From: Orientallactaga sibirica
Taxonomy: Eukaryota; Chordata; Mammalia; Rodentia; Dipodidae
Direction: 5' to 3'
Length of the DNA: 64,000 nt
Assembly: GCA_036365145.1 (NCBI GenBank)
Contig: JAEOAD010000024.1
Location: 8,145,001 to 8,209,000 of the forward strand
Below, in pieces: positions 48,931-59,739 of the stretch. Position numbers and translations under genes: made by a program. The notes beneath the pieces are model-generated. The model had not been told where the DNA came from and searched no databases. It saw only the letters and a program-made list of their open reading frames with translations. Position 1 is the stretch's first letter; every line of letters begins with the position of its first letter.

Positions 48931-49138
48931 ACTTGGGAGTTGGCTCAGTGGTTAAAGGTACTGCTTGCAAAGTCTATTGGTCCACGTTCAGTTCCCTAGT
49001 ATCCATGTAAAGTCAGATGTGCAAAGTGATGCATGTGTCCAGAGTCTGTTTGTAGAGGAGTCTCATTCCCCCCTTCTCTCTCACTTGCTTACTCACTGTT
49101 TCTCCTTCTACTTGCTAATAAATAAATAAAAATATTTT
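48931..49138 (+). mobile_element. B2-like SINE, diverged
   Basis: 'gggagttggctcagtggtta', 'ggtccacgttcagttcccta', 'gtgcaaagtgatgcatgtgt', a CT-rich run and 'taataaataaataaaa'. The left edge is not sharp. Confidence 0.85.
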
Positions 49139-49205
49139 AACAATAGTAATGCATGCCAAATCACATAGCAATAAGTATAATGGAATATTAAGTATGTGAA
49201 AACAA

Positions 49206-49408
49206 ATATGGTTCACAAAAATACTGAGATCCTTAATGTATTCTCATGACATAAAGAAAATTTTAAAAATCAGTACAAAGTGTTACATCAGGCAGAAGGA
49301 AAATACCCCTGGTCCTATATTTTTTAGACTCCATGCTTTCTTTGATGATCAGGCCCATCCAGGAAGCATATCCCAATGACTCTATGTGAGTTCTGAATTA
49401 TTAAAATT
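49206..49408 (+). repeat. Left arm of a 0.2-kb inverted duplication
   Basis: These 203 bases recur in reverse complement at 50408-50616 with three substitutions and one 6-base indel. The arm does not resemble any transposable element that I recognise and contains no long frame. Confidence 0.93.
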
Positions 49409-50356
49409 TTCATTTCACTTATTAGAGACTAAAATGACAGATTGTAGTAAGATTAAGAGGAATATCCAGAGATTACTGATCCAAAACATGAGGAATATAT
49501 CTTTAAAGTATTGACCTGAATCAGCCTTTCAGATTTCCAGAGGGGAAAAAAAAAATGAAGGATTAAAAAAAATAAGTAGAAAATAAACTTGACATCTGGG
49601 TCAATTCACAATTAAAAAAAAAAACAGTATTGAGTTGCTTCAAAATTTTGATAGTTATTACATTGGAGGAAAGTTGTTCATGCAATCTATTTTTGTATTT
49701 TTCTTGCAGACAGTAGATAAAAATAACAGGAAAACTTTATTTATGGAATTGTAGTTGTTAAATTTAGCCCCCAAATTTGGTGTCATGGATGGTTAGCTCA
49801 TGCCCCATTCAGAACTTATAAATGACCCTAATTTGGGGTTGGGGTAGGCTTTTACCCTCTCCTGTCTTCTCATGGACTTTTTCCTTCTTCCTTCTCTTAA
49901 TCTAATCAAGTATCTCTAAACCTAAAAAGAAATAAAAATAAAAACATGGAACTCAATTAAAACTTTATATATGAAAGAACCCTCTTAATAAAAGCCACCT
50001 TTTTAAAATTATGACTTTCATATATCAGAATTCTTTTGCTTAAAGGCTGATACTGCAAAGAATCCTGAGCTAGAATTTTTTACTGCTTGAAAAGTTAGAA
50101 TACATGATTGCTCCATATTCTTCACTCCACAGTTCCATAACCTCAAATCTAAATTACATGTCATGACATTCGAGTAAAAGGGCAACTTCTTTGCATTGGT
50201 TTATTGTTTCCTAGAAACCTAATCTGAATAAAGGGGCCATAAAAGATTTGCCAACAATGAGATTTGAAGCAGACCCACGTTTCCTGTCAGGCAGCTGTGT
50301 TCTATCTGAATGCCTGAGTTACCTCTCTTCTGCTGCTCATCTTGAAATGAAAAGGT

Positions 50357-50407
<51 letters not shown>
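49409..50407. other. Spacer between inverted arms
   Basis: About 1 kb of unique AT-rich DNA ending in a (TA)n tract at 50360-50403 that touches the right arm. No gene is seen. A local pair ccccaaatttgg / ccctaatttgggg lies at about 49770-49838. Confidence 0.6.
50360..50403. repeat. (TA)n microsatellite
   Basis: Uninterrupted TA run of about 44 bases that ends a few bases before the right inverted arm. Confidence 0.97.
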
Positions 50408-50409
<2 letters not shown>

Positions 50410-50616
50410 TTTTAATAATTCAGAACTCACATAGAGTCATTGGGATATGCTTCCTGGATGTAGATGGGCCTGATCATCAAGGAAAGCATGGAGTCTAAAA
50501 AATATAGGACCAGGGGTATTTTCCTTCTGTCTGATGTAACACTTTGTACTGATTTTTAAAATTTTCTTTATGTCATGAGAATACATTAAGGATCTCAGTA
50601 TTTTTGTCAACCATAT
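50408..50616 (-). repeat. Right arm of the inverted duplication
   Basis: Reverse complement of 49206-49408. It carries six extra bases (near 50460-50466, in 'ggatgtagatgggcc') and three single-base differences. Both arms end abruptly in unlike sequence. Confidence 0.93.
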
Positions 50617-50855
50617 ATACTGTGTGGGAAATATTTTAATAGTTCAGTTTTGACTTTTCATGTAATACACTAATCAAAAACTGTTTTAGGTATTAATTTA
50701 TTTTAGGAATATATGGATATCTCAAGTTTTCTTCTAAAATGTCCACAGTGAGTGTGAAATCAGCAACATCCACCTGAAATAGGTGTTCATAGGTAAGTAT
50801 GGTTTGTAAAAGTCAGATTTAAATTATGTTTATTTATTGCAATTAATTAATTTGC
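50617..50855. other. Unique AT-rich DNA
   Basis: No repeat family or exon recognised. Confidence 0.4.
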
Positions 50856-50857
50856 AT

Positions 50858-50957
50858 GGTGTCTCAGTTGGTAGCTTAGGATAGCCTCAATCTCAGCATC
50901 CTCCTGTCTCAATCTCCAGATTTCATTGCTTAAAGTTGTGAGCCACTAGGTCAGGCA
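50858..50957 (-). mobile_element. Old B1-like fragment, minus strand
   Basis: 'gatagcctcaatctcagcat', 'cctcctgtctcaatctccag' and 'gttgtgagccactaggtcag' follow reverse-strand B1 order with heavy divergence. Confidence 0.5.
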
Positions 50958-51913
50958 GTATAAATTTAATAAACTCAGGTTTCAGAATACCCATTTAAAT
51001 TTTACATAGTTATTATCCTGAAAAATTTTAAAAATGATTTATTAATAATTATGGTTGATAGTAAGAGACTGAATGTATTGTGAAAATTCCTATTTAAAGT
51101 GTTTTGATGGAAATATGAAAACAATGTTAACAGAAATATTCTAATTATAAAACAAAAGCCCTAACAGGTATACTTCATTCATTTCCTAGTACCAACAGAG
51201 TGAAGACCAGATTCACAGGAATTTAAAATTCAAAACATTCCCTGAGGTTCTTAGTATAGGTCATTTCATTTAGATCGAAACACCAACTTGTAGTAAATGT
51301 TATAAAGCACTCTTTATTACAGAATTAGCTATTTGAATATGACAGGGTAAGTGATCATACTGGGTATTCTAATTCAGTATCATTCATGTAATGTGGTCAC
51401 TCCATGGGGAACTGGAATCATTACCCTGGCTGTTCACACAGCAGTAAGGTTGCCCTAGAGAACAAGTCTCTAGACTACTGTCCCCCAGACAATTCTCTCA
51501 TGCTGCATTTCCCTCTAACCACATGCATACTTCTTCACTGACAGTCATTTTCTCTAGTTTTTCTTTTAATTCAATAAAATCCTATGCTGAAGGGTGACTT
51601 GGTGCTACAGAGAATGCAAAATCTACCCAACTGCTCCACCCTTGCAACATGCATGAGAGAAACTGAACCTAGAAATTTACTCCCCAGAGCTTTCAACAAT
51701 GTAACCAGGGTGTATGGAATGAGTAAGCTGGCAGTTAAAACTCCTTGAATTTAGAAGTATTTCAAGGACCATAGAGAGTTACACAGTGTCTGGTAAAGTG
51801 AATGGATCCCCAACGAAAAGGTCCCTTTGGAGGGGGAGAACAGAGAGAGTTAGCTAATGATGGTAACAACATGTGCTGCTTACACACTGTACATAACTAT
51901 AAAGAAAAAAAAA
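50958..51913. other. Unique DNA, no gene recognised
   Basis: The stretch 51180-51840 is less AT-rich but has no repeat signature or convincing frame. Confidence 0.4.
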
Positions 51914-52049
51914 AGTGCTTGCCTGTAAAACTAAAGAACCCAGGTTTGATTTCCTAGGACCCAAGTAAGCTAGATGCACAAGGTGCATCTCGCTCCCTCC
52001 TTCTCTCTGCCTCTTTCTCTCTAAAATAAATAAATAAATAAATAAATAT
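51914..52049 (+). mobile_element. 5'-truncated B2-like SINE
   Basis: It begins inside the tRNA-like part ('gtgcttgcctgtaaaactaa'), lacks most of the central body (it jumps from 'gatgcacaaggtgcat' to a CT-rich run) and ends in (AAAT)n. Confidence 0.85.
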
Positions 52050-52327
52050 TTTAAATGACTGCTCACTGAAATAAAAAGATAATATGTTGATTGTTTATTT
52101 TAGGGGGGTTGTTTTTTTGTTTTTTTTTTTCCCCTGAGAAACAGGAAAGATGCTACTTAATAACAAGCATGGAAAATTTCAGCCTTTGCAAAGAGATAGA
52201 GACTCATACAAGCCCATTCTGAGTAGGGAATATTATCATCAACTATTATTTTTCATAACATATTTCAACGATTCTATCATGACACTAATTATACTGTGCA
52301 CTAGGATTTCATATGGCATTGATCATG

Positions 52328-52389
52328 GGTGCTGGTGATCCTAACTCCTGCTTGTACTTTCCCAGCCATTGAGCCATCTCCCCAGCCCT
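52328..52389 (-). mobile_element. tRNA-SINE head fragment, minus strand
   Basis: 'cagccattgagccatctcc' and 'ccagccc' represent the reverse head of a B2/ID-type SINE. The rest is missing. Confidence 0.5.
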
Positions 52390-53472
52390 ATTTTTAACAA
52401 TGTCTTTTAGTTTTAATTTGATTACTCAAATAATGATTTGAATTAGTGGATGGTAAAGGTATCTGTGAGATGCATAGTCAGTTCAAACTATCCTTTTGGC
52501 TTCAGATTTAAGCTTGGAAAAAAAATCACATAACCTCACCTCTGGCTGTGTGAAGCAAAGCCAGTTGTATGTCTTACATTTCCCATATATCTTATTATAT
52601 AAAGAGAATATTACTATTTTCCTTCTTGAAATCCTCATTGACTCCCAAATAAAATAAAAACATGGTTCTCTAAAATTTTGAGGGACAACATGTGACTGCA
52701 TATTAATTGTTCACTAGACATGTTAGTTTCATAAGAAAGAGATGGACAAGCATTTATACACCCCATTAATTACTCATACAAAGACAGCATTGTTCTGATG
52801 GGGTGTAAGATAGGAATGGGTAAGAAACTTTGAAAATGTATGACGCACATTTGTCAGTAGTCAATTGAAAACACTTAGACAAAATCACAATGACAAGGAA
52901 TGAAGTATATTTGCAATGTGGAGAAGGGTCCCCATGCTTTCCTATCAGACAGTGGGGAAATTAACAAATGTATACTTAATTGCAAGTACTCTTTGTTTAG
53001 TGTAACATTTCCTGCTAATAAAAAGCAGAAAGGTTCTCTCTCACATGCCTACTATAGCAGTTCCTCCACTGCCATTTTTGCTTCCTGCAACTCTGTGCCT
53101 TTACCCTGTACAGAGAAGCAGTCTGGGCATGAGTGGGTCCTACACTATAGTGCCTATCCATCTTCATGCGTGCCTTTTTCCCTGGGACATCATAGTCTAG
53201 ACCTGTGATTGGGCCATTGAATTTGCTGCATCACACAATGCTAAAGTAAGAAAATTTAGGGAAATAAACTGAATTTATACTTTGAGAAACCAATCCTGTA
53301 TTGTAGAATTATAGTTTCTAAAAATAAAAGCCAATTAAATTGTCTTTATAAATGTAGTTTTAAATGGATCGCCTGGTTTACTTCCACGAAAAGTACACTT
53401 AAATTGTAGTCTGAATGAAGCAGTTGGACCATTATTTTATATTTTACAAATACTAGGCATTAAAAATAACTC
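52390..53472. other. Unique DNA, no gene recognised
   Basis: A 102-codon plus-strand frame at 52900-53208 lacks family resemblance, a Kozak-like context and splice support. I treat it as chance. Confidence 0.4.
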
Positions 53473-54206
53473 ACGTTTGGCCAGACAGGCCCAAGGACCG
53501 AATAGGTACAATAGTGGCATGTCTGCTCTTGGGGAAACCAACTGTTCCATAATTGGACTGAAGGCCCTCTCTATGGGAGGGAATACATGCCTGGTACTGA
53601 AAAAATTAAGCAAAAGTCTATGGCAGGGGAGGTCATGAGCCTTAGGGGTATAAAGCCTGCTCTTGTCTGGCTAAATGTATATATTATTCCCACCAAGCTG
53701 CCCTGAAAGCACTACACTTAATGTTCATATTCACATATTAATGCTACTCTCACTTCTGGTTAGAGAAGCTTCTCTTTTCAGATGGCGATGACCACTGGGA
53801 TGACCCAAAAGGCAGCATAGTGCTGAGAAGAAGGAATGGAGGAGTGTCCAGCACTGAAACATCTCTGTCACACCCTCTAAGGCTCAGAGTCCATTGCAGA
53901 AGAGGGAGCAAAAAGAATATAAGAGCCAAAGGAAGAGTACGACTCCTTACAATGCAGCTGTCCAGACAGAAATTGGCCTCGATATCCATGACCTTGCAGT
54001 GCCTAGCAACACCTTCGCAAGACCCTCATACTAGAAGAAAAAGATGATGACATCAAATTAAAAGAGAGACTAATGGAGAGAGGGAGGGGATATGATGGAG
54101 AATGGAGTTCTGAAGGGGAATGGGGGGAGGAGAGGGAAATATCATGGTTTTTTGTATATAAGTATAGAAGTTGTCAATCAAAATATTAAAAAACAAAAGA
54201 AAGAAG
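53473..54206 (+). mobile_element. L1 3'-UTR copy, 5'-truncated
   Basis: It shares ordered blocks with 60.2-60.8 kb (a 'gaaaccaactg' block, 'tgcctggtactgaaaa', 'gcttctcttttcagatgg', 'gtgaccactgg', 'gaatataagagccaaaggaa') and, in its first part, with 40.7 kb of the longer L1. It ends with purine-rich 'gagagagggaggggata' and an A-rich tail near 54185-54206. No ORF2 is present; frames on either strand here are accidental. Confidence 0.75.
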
Positions 54207-54434
54207 GCGGTCTGGAGAGATTGCTTAATGGTTAATGCATTTGTCTACAAAGCCAAAGGACATAAGTTCAATTCCTCAGGACTCACATAAGCCAGATGCC
54301 CAAGGTGGCACATGCATCTGGAGTTCGTTTGCAGTGGCTGAAGGCCCTGGTATACCCATTCTCTCCCTCCCTCCCTTTTTCTCTCTCCCTCTCCCTCCTT
54401 GTATCTTTCTCTCAAATAAATAAAATATAATAAA
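54207..54434 (+). mobile_element. B2-like SINE directly after an L1 tail
   Basis: 'tctggagagattgcttaatg', 'aagttcaattcctcaggact', 'catctggagttcgtttgcag', a CT-rich run and a caaataaataaaa tail. It abuts the A-rich end of the L1 copy, a common landing site. Confidence 0.92.
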
Positions 54435-55223
54435 AAAGAAAAAAATAATAACAAAAACAATGAAAGCACCATTTTTGCTATCATCAAATTTTATACATGT
54501 CTTATAGAATGAAGGGCTAAATAAGATATTGTGAAAATTAGTTCTGGTATATACATTTCAGTACTATTTTTAGCAATGTAAGAAGCTAGGACTTATTCAT
54601 TTAATTAAGTTCATATTTTATAATTGCCTCTGAAGAGCTAGGTGCCTACGCATACAAGCCAAATTATATTCAGGTATTAATATAAGGATGACAATTGATT
54701 GGGGACTGTACTTAAATCAAAATCTTGGCTATTGAAATTTTAGCCCATAAGCTCAGTGAAAGCATTAGAGTACCCATCACTGTTTCCTCAACAAGCTTTT
54801 ATCATGTATAATTTTGTAGGTCAAAACTTTGAAGTGATCATATTGTTTCCATTACAAAGATGAAAATAAAGCAGGAAGTATCTTTGGTGATAAAGAATAG
54901 TTACCAAAATAGAGATGACTCAACTCTTGAACAGTAAAGTTATGCTGTAAGGAAATTGGCTTTCTGCTACAATGACATGTAATTTTATAATACATTTTAG
55001 AACATTTAACGTAGCCACATATTTTCAGCACCATGTACAATAGTAAGAGTTATTACTATTGTTACACAGCCGGCTAAATTTGCTTATGTGATATTTATAG
55101 AAGGAATTGTAAGGGAATTCTTCACTGGTGGTCTCTTCCGGCTACTATAAAAGCTGTGTGACCTAAAAATGTCATTATCCACAGGCACTACTTGATTTGC
55201 TTTGTCCATAATCAATTACTTGG

Positions 55224-55273
<50 letters not shown>

Positions 55274-55680
55274 CAATTCAAAATGTCAAAAATGGAGAGA
55301 AAATATATCCAGTTCCATGCCAAAAACTTCTCAGAAATTTTGAAACTAAAAGGAATGTCTGTAAGCAATCTAACTCTGGTCTTACTTTGAGTAGCCATAC
55401 ATAAATTATGCAGTAAAGAAAAAGGAAGCATTGCACGATGGAGAGAAAATTTTTACTGTTTGCACATGGACTCGCACACTATAAACAGTTGATGCACGTG
55501 TTCATTATCCATGCGGGTTATGTAAGTCACATTTAACACTGACAATAAGGTGGTGATGACTCGTGTTTGTTCATGCTCTCATTATTGTCTGTGCCACCTG
55601 TGGGTCTCAGTTTAGCTTTGAAGTTATTTACACTATTATTTTATATTTGAAATTATCCCATACATACCAGAGTATTATGG
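54435..55680. other. Unique AT-rich DNA with poly(A)
   Basis: Contains a 42-base A run at 55229-55270 with no recognised parent element. No gene seen. Confidence 0.45.
55229..55270. repeat. Poly(A) tract, 42 bases
   Basis: The longest uninterrupted A run of the window. The preceding 150 bases do not match a SINE or L1 end that I recognise. Confidence 0.95.
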
Positions 55681-55693
55681 TTTAGGTTGATTT

Positions 55694-55902
55694 ATTTATT
55701 TTTATTTATTATTATTATTTTTTTGGTTTTTCTAGGTAGGGTCTCACTCTAGCCCAGGCTGATCAGTAATTCACTATGTAGTCTCAGGCTGGCCTCGAAT
55801 GCATGGCAATCCTCCTTCCTCTGCCTCCCATGTGCTGCTGGGATTAAAGGCGAGCACCACCACACCTGGCTTTTTTTTTTTTTTTTTTACTTTTTATTTT
55901 TT
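55694..55902 (-). mobile_element. B1 SINE, minus strand, with target-site duplication
   Basis: 'gtagggtctcactctagccc', 'ggcctcgaatgcatggcaat', 'ctgggattaaaggcgagc' and 'accaccacacctggc' are clear. The 13-mer tttaggttgattt flanks the insertion at 55681-55693 and 55903-55915. An extra T-rich stretch of about 30 bases lies between the B1 head and the right repeat. Confidence 0.93.
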
Positions 55903-56211
55903 TTTAGGTTGATTTTTTAGCACAACAAGATCTAGAACTATCTGTGCTGTATTGTGCAAATAGTGTGAGTCTCTGGGCATGCCTAACTTTGGGCAGAACT
56001 ATTTCATGGTCTGGGGTACTGGACTGTATAAAAAGTAGAAAGCTGGCTGAGTACAAGCATTCATAACTCTCTGCTTCTTCACTGTGGACTGAGTGTGACT
56101 GGGTCCCTCAAGCTCCTGCTGCTGTGCCTTCCCTGCCATGATAGACTGTAATATAAAACTGTAAGCTGAAATAAACCTTTCTGCTCTTCAACTGATTTTT
56201 GCCAGCTATTT

Positions 56212-56251
56212 CAATATGATTTTTTAAATTAATTAATTAATATATTTATTT

Positions 56252-56290
<39 letters not shown>

Positions 56291-56440
56291 GGCATGCCAG
56301 GACCTCTAGCCATTGCAAACAAACTCTAGACACATGTGCTCCCTTGTGCATTTGGCTTTAAGTGGGTACTGGAGAATTGAACCTGGGTCCTTTGACATTT
56401 TTTGTCAAGCACCTTAACAACTAAGCCATCTCTCCAGTCC
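56212..56440 (-). mobile_element. B2-like SINE, minus strand, first of two
   Basis: A (TTAA)/(TTTA) tail and a GA run at 56253-56287 are followed by 'gggcatgccaggacctctag', 'gaattgaacctgggtccttt' and the head 'taagccatctctccagtc'. It is flanked by tttgccagctattt (56198-56211) and tttgccaggtattt (56441-56454). Confidence 0.95.
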
Positions 56441-56454
56441 TTTGCCAGGTATTT

Positions 56455-56705
56455 TTTTTTTGGGGGTGGGGGGAAGAGACACAGAGAGAGGGAGGGAGAG
56501 GGAGAGGGAGACAGAGAATGGGCACACCAGCAGCCACTTAGCAGCTGTGAACGAACTCCAGATATATGCGCCCCCTGTGGTCAACTGTGGCATTGCACCC
56601 TTGCATCACTTTGCATCTGGCTAAATGTGGGACCTGGAGATTGGAACCGGCATTCTTAGGCTTAGCTGGCAGGCACCTTAACCGCTAAGCCATCTTTCCA
56701 GCCCT
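56455..56705 (-). mobile_element. B2-like SINE, minus strand, second of two
   Basis: A G-rich and GA-rich part is followed by 'gtgaacgaactccagatata', extra sequence around 56570-56610 (gtggtcaactgtggcattgc) not seen in most neighbours, and the head 'ctaagccatctttccagccc'. It is flanked by tttgccaggtattt and tttgcctgatattt (56706-56719). It probably belongs to a longer subfamily. Confidence 0.92.
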
Positions 56706-56740
56706 TTTGCCTGATATTTTAAAAGCAGCAAGAGAAAGTA

Positions 56741-57119
56741 ATTAATGCAGACAGTAATTAAATACTTTGATCCATCTGCACAAAATTCTCCTAAAAAAAT
56801 AGGGTTATGTTTTAAAGGAATATAATTTGAAGCTGTATCAACAGTATGTGGTTCTTGGTGGTTGTGGAAATAGACCTTCCACAATAATAATCTGCAGCAT
56901 CAAGTCAATATCTGCATGTGGAAGAAAGTGGCACTCCCTGCACTTTTCAAGGGCAATGCTCTAGTCAATGCAATGTGTGAGCCTCCTCTGTCCTGACTCT
57001 GCCAGGGCCTATTTTGCATAAGGCATGATGGGTTCTGCCAAGTGACCTGAGGAGTGATAGCATTACCATCTGAAACATTAGCAAAAGCCTATCTTTTAAC
57101 ATCAGTGGTCACACTGTGT
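56741..57119. other. Unique DNA, no gene recognised
   Basis: No repeat family is evident, and there is no convincing frame. Confidence 0.4.
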
Positions 57120-57680
57120 GTGAATCAAATTTGCTTTATTAAAATAATTTTGGTTTTGTTCTAAGTGATCCATATTGCTACTGGAATCGCTGAACAGCCT
57201 TATTGACTCTTCACCACTATTAATATGTCTTAATCGCTCAAAGATTCAGCACAGTTGGAAATTGTAATCAGAGTAAATTCCCCATTTGATTCCAGCACAG
57301 AAGTTACGAATGAAACTAACAGAGTGATTAAGACAAGGACTTCATCAACTCTTCCCCTGTTTCTCCGTGTAGATAACAAAACATTAGAGGAACTTACAAT
57401 TTAGCTAGTATCCTTTGAATTTGCAGTGGGTACGAACATGAATTATCAACCACAATTTCAACACATGCCAAAACTTTTACTATTAAAATTAAAGGAATTC
57501 AGACAGTGACACGTTCAGGTTGCAGCAGAGCCTGACATCTGCTCAGCTGTACCCAATCTGACTCTGCGAACAAACCTTTGAAATAAAGTCATTAGCTTCC
57601 ATTAGCTCCAAGCAGTTCCCTTCAGATTATATTTTGTAACAATTGAAAAGCACTTACAATTAAGCCAACAGAATGATTTT
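57120..57680. other. Unique block, candidate conserved regulatory element
   Basis: About 560 bases free of recognised repeats and microsatellites, with many TF-like cores: cttattgactc near 57199, gattcagcac near 57243, gctcagctgt near 57541, tgaaataaagtcat near 57580. No long frame. Function is only inferred from texture. Confidence 0.25.
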
Positions 57681-58953
57681 TAAGAAGTTCCTTTTTTGTT
57701 GTTTTGGAATTATATTTATGACAGATTTTTTTTACCTGAAATATCACTTTTATGGGGTCCTGTCATTAGTTGTTTTCCTTCCTGCTGTTAGAAACGCTGT
57801 TTTACAATCATCCCTCATGGTTTCATATCTTAAAACATCAATCTGCTTGATGTTTAAGGAAGGGTTAAATCATAAAAGAACATGTTCTCTAGCATCAGTG
57901 GCTACTGATTTATGACAAGAGTACTTTTAGTCAATTATTGTCTGAGAGACTAAATGTACCTCCTGGGGTTCAGAATTCAGTTATACAGGTGTCTGGCTCA
58001 CATTGTCAAAATTGGTAATTAATTATGATGACCACAGGTAGCAATTCATGTATATTTTAGCTTTTTCCAGAAAATGTGCAGCATGAACAGTATTAGAACC
58101 TGGGTAAAAATAAATCCGTGGTGGAAGAATACAGAAGATGACACATATTTTAAATTTAAGACTCTTTAAATAAGTAATTTGCAACAGTGATTTGGAAACC
58201 AGATGAAGGGGTCTGAGAATGACAAACACAGAGTTTGGGTGCCTCACTTAGTAGGTCTGGAAAAAACAGTTTCTTTAGAGCTGTCAAGTTTCTCACTCCC
58301 AAGGCCACTTTATAATAATTTTTGTTGTACCTTTAGGGTTGTGACTTATAAGAATACAAAACAGATTTACTGTTTTATATGGTCTACAAACTTGCTATGT
58401 ATTAAGAACTTATGCAGTTGCAATCATCTTTATTTGTTGTTACTGAAAATACTAACATGACATAACACACAAATGACAGATCTCTACATGAAAGTCTTCT
58501 GCCCATGTGCTCAGAGACTCCATTTCAACAATTTGCACTTGACAATTGGAGCTTATAGCTGATGTCAATTCTGTCACTATTAATGCAGCAAAAAATGTTG
58601 TGATGCCCTGTAAGTTTAGATTTGCATTTAACATTAAATTTAAAATGAAAACTTAGTTCTCTATTCTTCTAACCATTGCTGGGAACACTGTATGTGCTCA
58701 AGGGAATATTATAGAATGAACAAAGAGAAGCTTGGAAAGTGTACCATAGAATTATGTGAAGGTGGAATTAATATTTTAGGAAAGTAAATTAGCACAAATA
58801 AATTCTAGGAATGTATTTGTCGCCCTGGTGAGTTGAACTTTCAGTGAACCGTCTCTGTCCTAAACATTTTTCCAGCTCTTTGGTAAATATAAACACTGTT
58901 GATGCACATTAGAAAAAGAAATGGCAACAGATTTAACACATTCAAAACTACCA
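57681..58953. other. Unique DNA, no gene recognised
   Basis: Several 60-85 codon frames on both strands, none with family resemblance. Confidence 0.4.
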
Positions 58954-59183
58954 TACCGGGGCTGGATAGATGGCTCACTGGTTAAGGCTTGCCTGCAAAG
59001 CCTAAAGACCTGAGCTTCAATTCTTCTGCACCTATGTAAAGCCAGGTGCACAAACTAGCGTCTGGAGTTTGTTTGCAGTGGTCAGAATCCCTAGCTTGCC
59101 TATTCATACTCTCTCCCTCCTTTCTTTCACTCTCTCTCTATTTCTCTGTCTGTCAAATAAATGATTAAATAAAATAATAAAAA
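58954..59183 (+). mobile_element. B2-like SINE with 10-bp target duplication
   Basis: 'ggggctggatagatggctca', 'gacctgagcttcaattcttc', a CT-rich run and a gtcaaataaatgattaaat tail. aaaactacca occurs at 58944-58953 and 59184-59193. Confidence 0.94.
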
Positions 59184-59430
59184 AAAACTACCACCCCTGA
59201 AAATGACATATAATACATGAAAAAGTGCCTTGATGATTTGATGGGCAAACTTCAGTAAGAAAAAAAAAAATGGAGAGAAATAACAATATCATATGCTATA
59301 TTACACTGTCTTTATAATCATCCTGTAGCAAGATCATTAAGGTTTCCTGATACATTAAAGAAAATATCACAAAATGTAAGTGTCCTCATTAGATGTGTAT
59401 TAAATTTCCATATGTAAAAATATATTAAAT

Positions 59431-59636
59431 GGGCTGGAGAGATGGCTTAGTGGTTAAGGTGCCTGCCTCCTAAGCCTAAGAACGCCGGTTCCAATCATAA
59501 GGTCCGAGGTTTAGCCAGATGCAAAGTAACGCACGGACGCAATGCCACACTTGACCACAAGGGGCGCACACACCTGGATTTCGTTCCTAGCAGCTGAGAG
59601 ACTGCTGGCATGCCCATCTCTATCTGTCTCCGTTTC

Positions 59637-59667
<31 letters not shown>

Positions 59668-59671
59668 AAAT

Positions 59672-59735
<64 letters not shown>
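59431..59735 (+). mobile_element. B2-like SINE of the longer type with (TA)n tail
   Basis: Head 'gggctggagagatggcttag', body with extra sequence near 59527-59570 (cgcacggacgcaatgccaca) comparable to the second SINE at 56.5 kb, a CT run at 59637-59667, and a tail that has become (TA)n at 59675-59735. It retains several CpGs. Confidence 0.93.
59675..59735. repeat. (TA)n microsatellite
   Basis: TA run of about 61 bases grown from the SINE tail. Confidence 0.97.
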
Positions 59736-59737
<2 letters not shown>

Positions 59738-59739
59738 GT

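Larger units (their letters stand above)
55960..56740 (+). mobile_element. LTR-like rodent repeat split by two SINEs
   Basis: A GC-richer segment from about 55960 ends in 'gtaagctgaaataaacctt', carrying an AATAAA signal. It is interrupted at 56211 and resumes after 56706 with 'gcaagagaaagtaattaatg', a MaLR-like LTR ending. Family assignment is from memory and tentative; the left boundary is unsure. Confidence 0.45.

Noticed and set aside
52900..53208. 102-codon plus-strand frame, Ser/Cys-rich
   Set aside because: No family resemblance, not near a promoter or splice signals, and chance frames of this size are expected in a 64-kb window.
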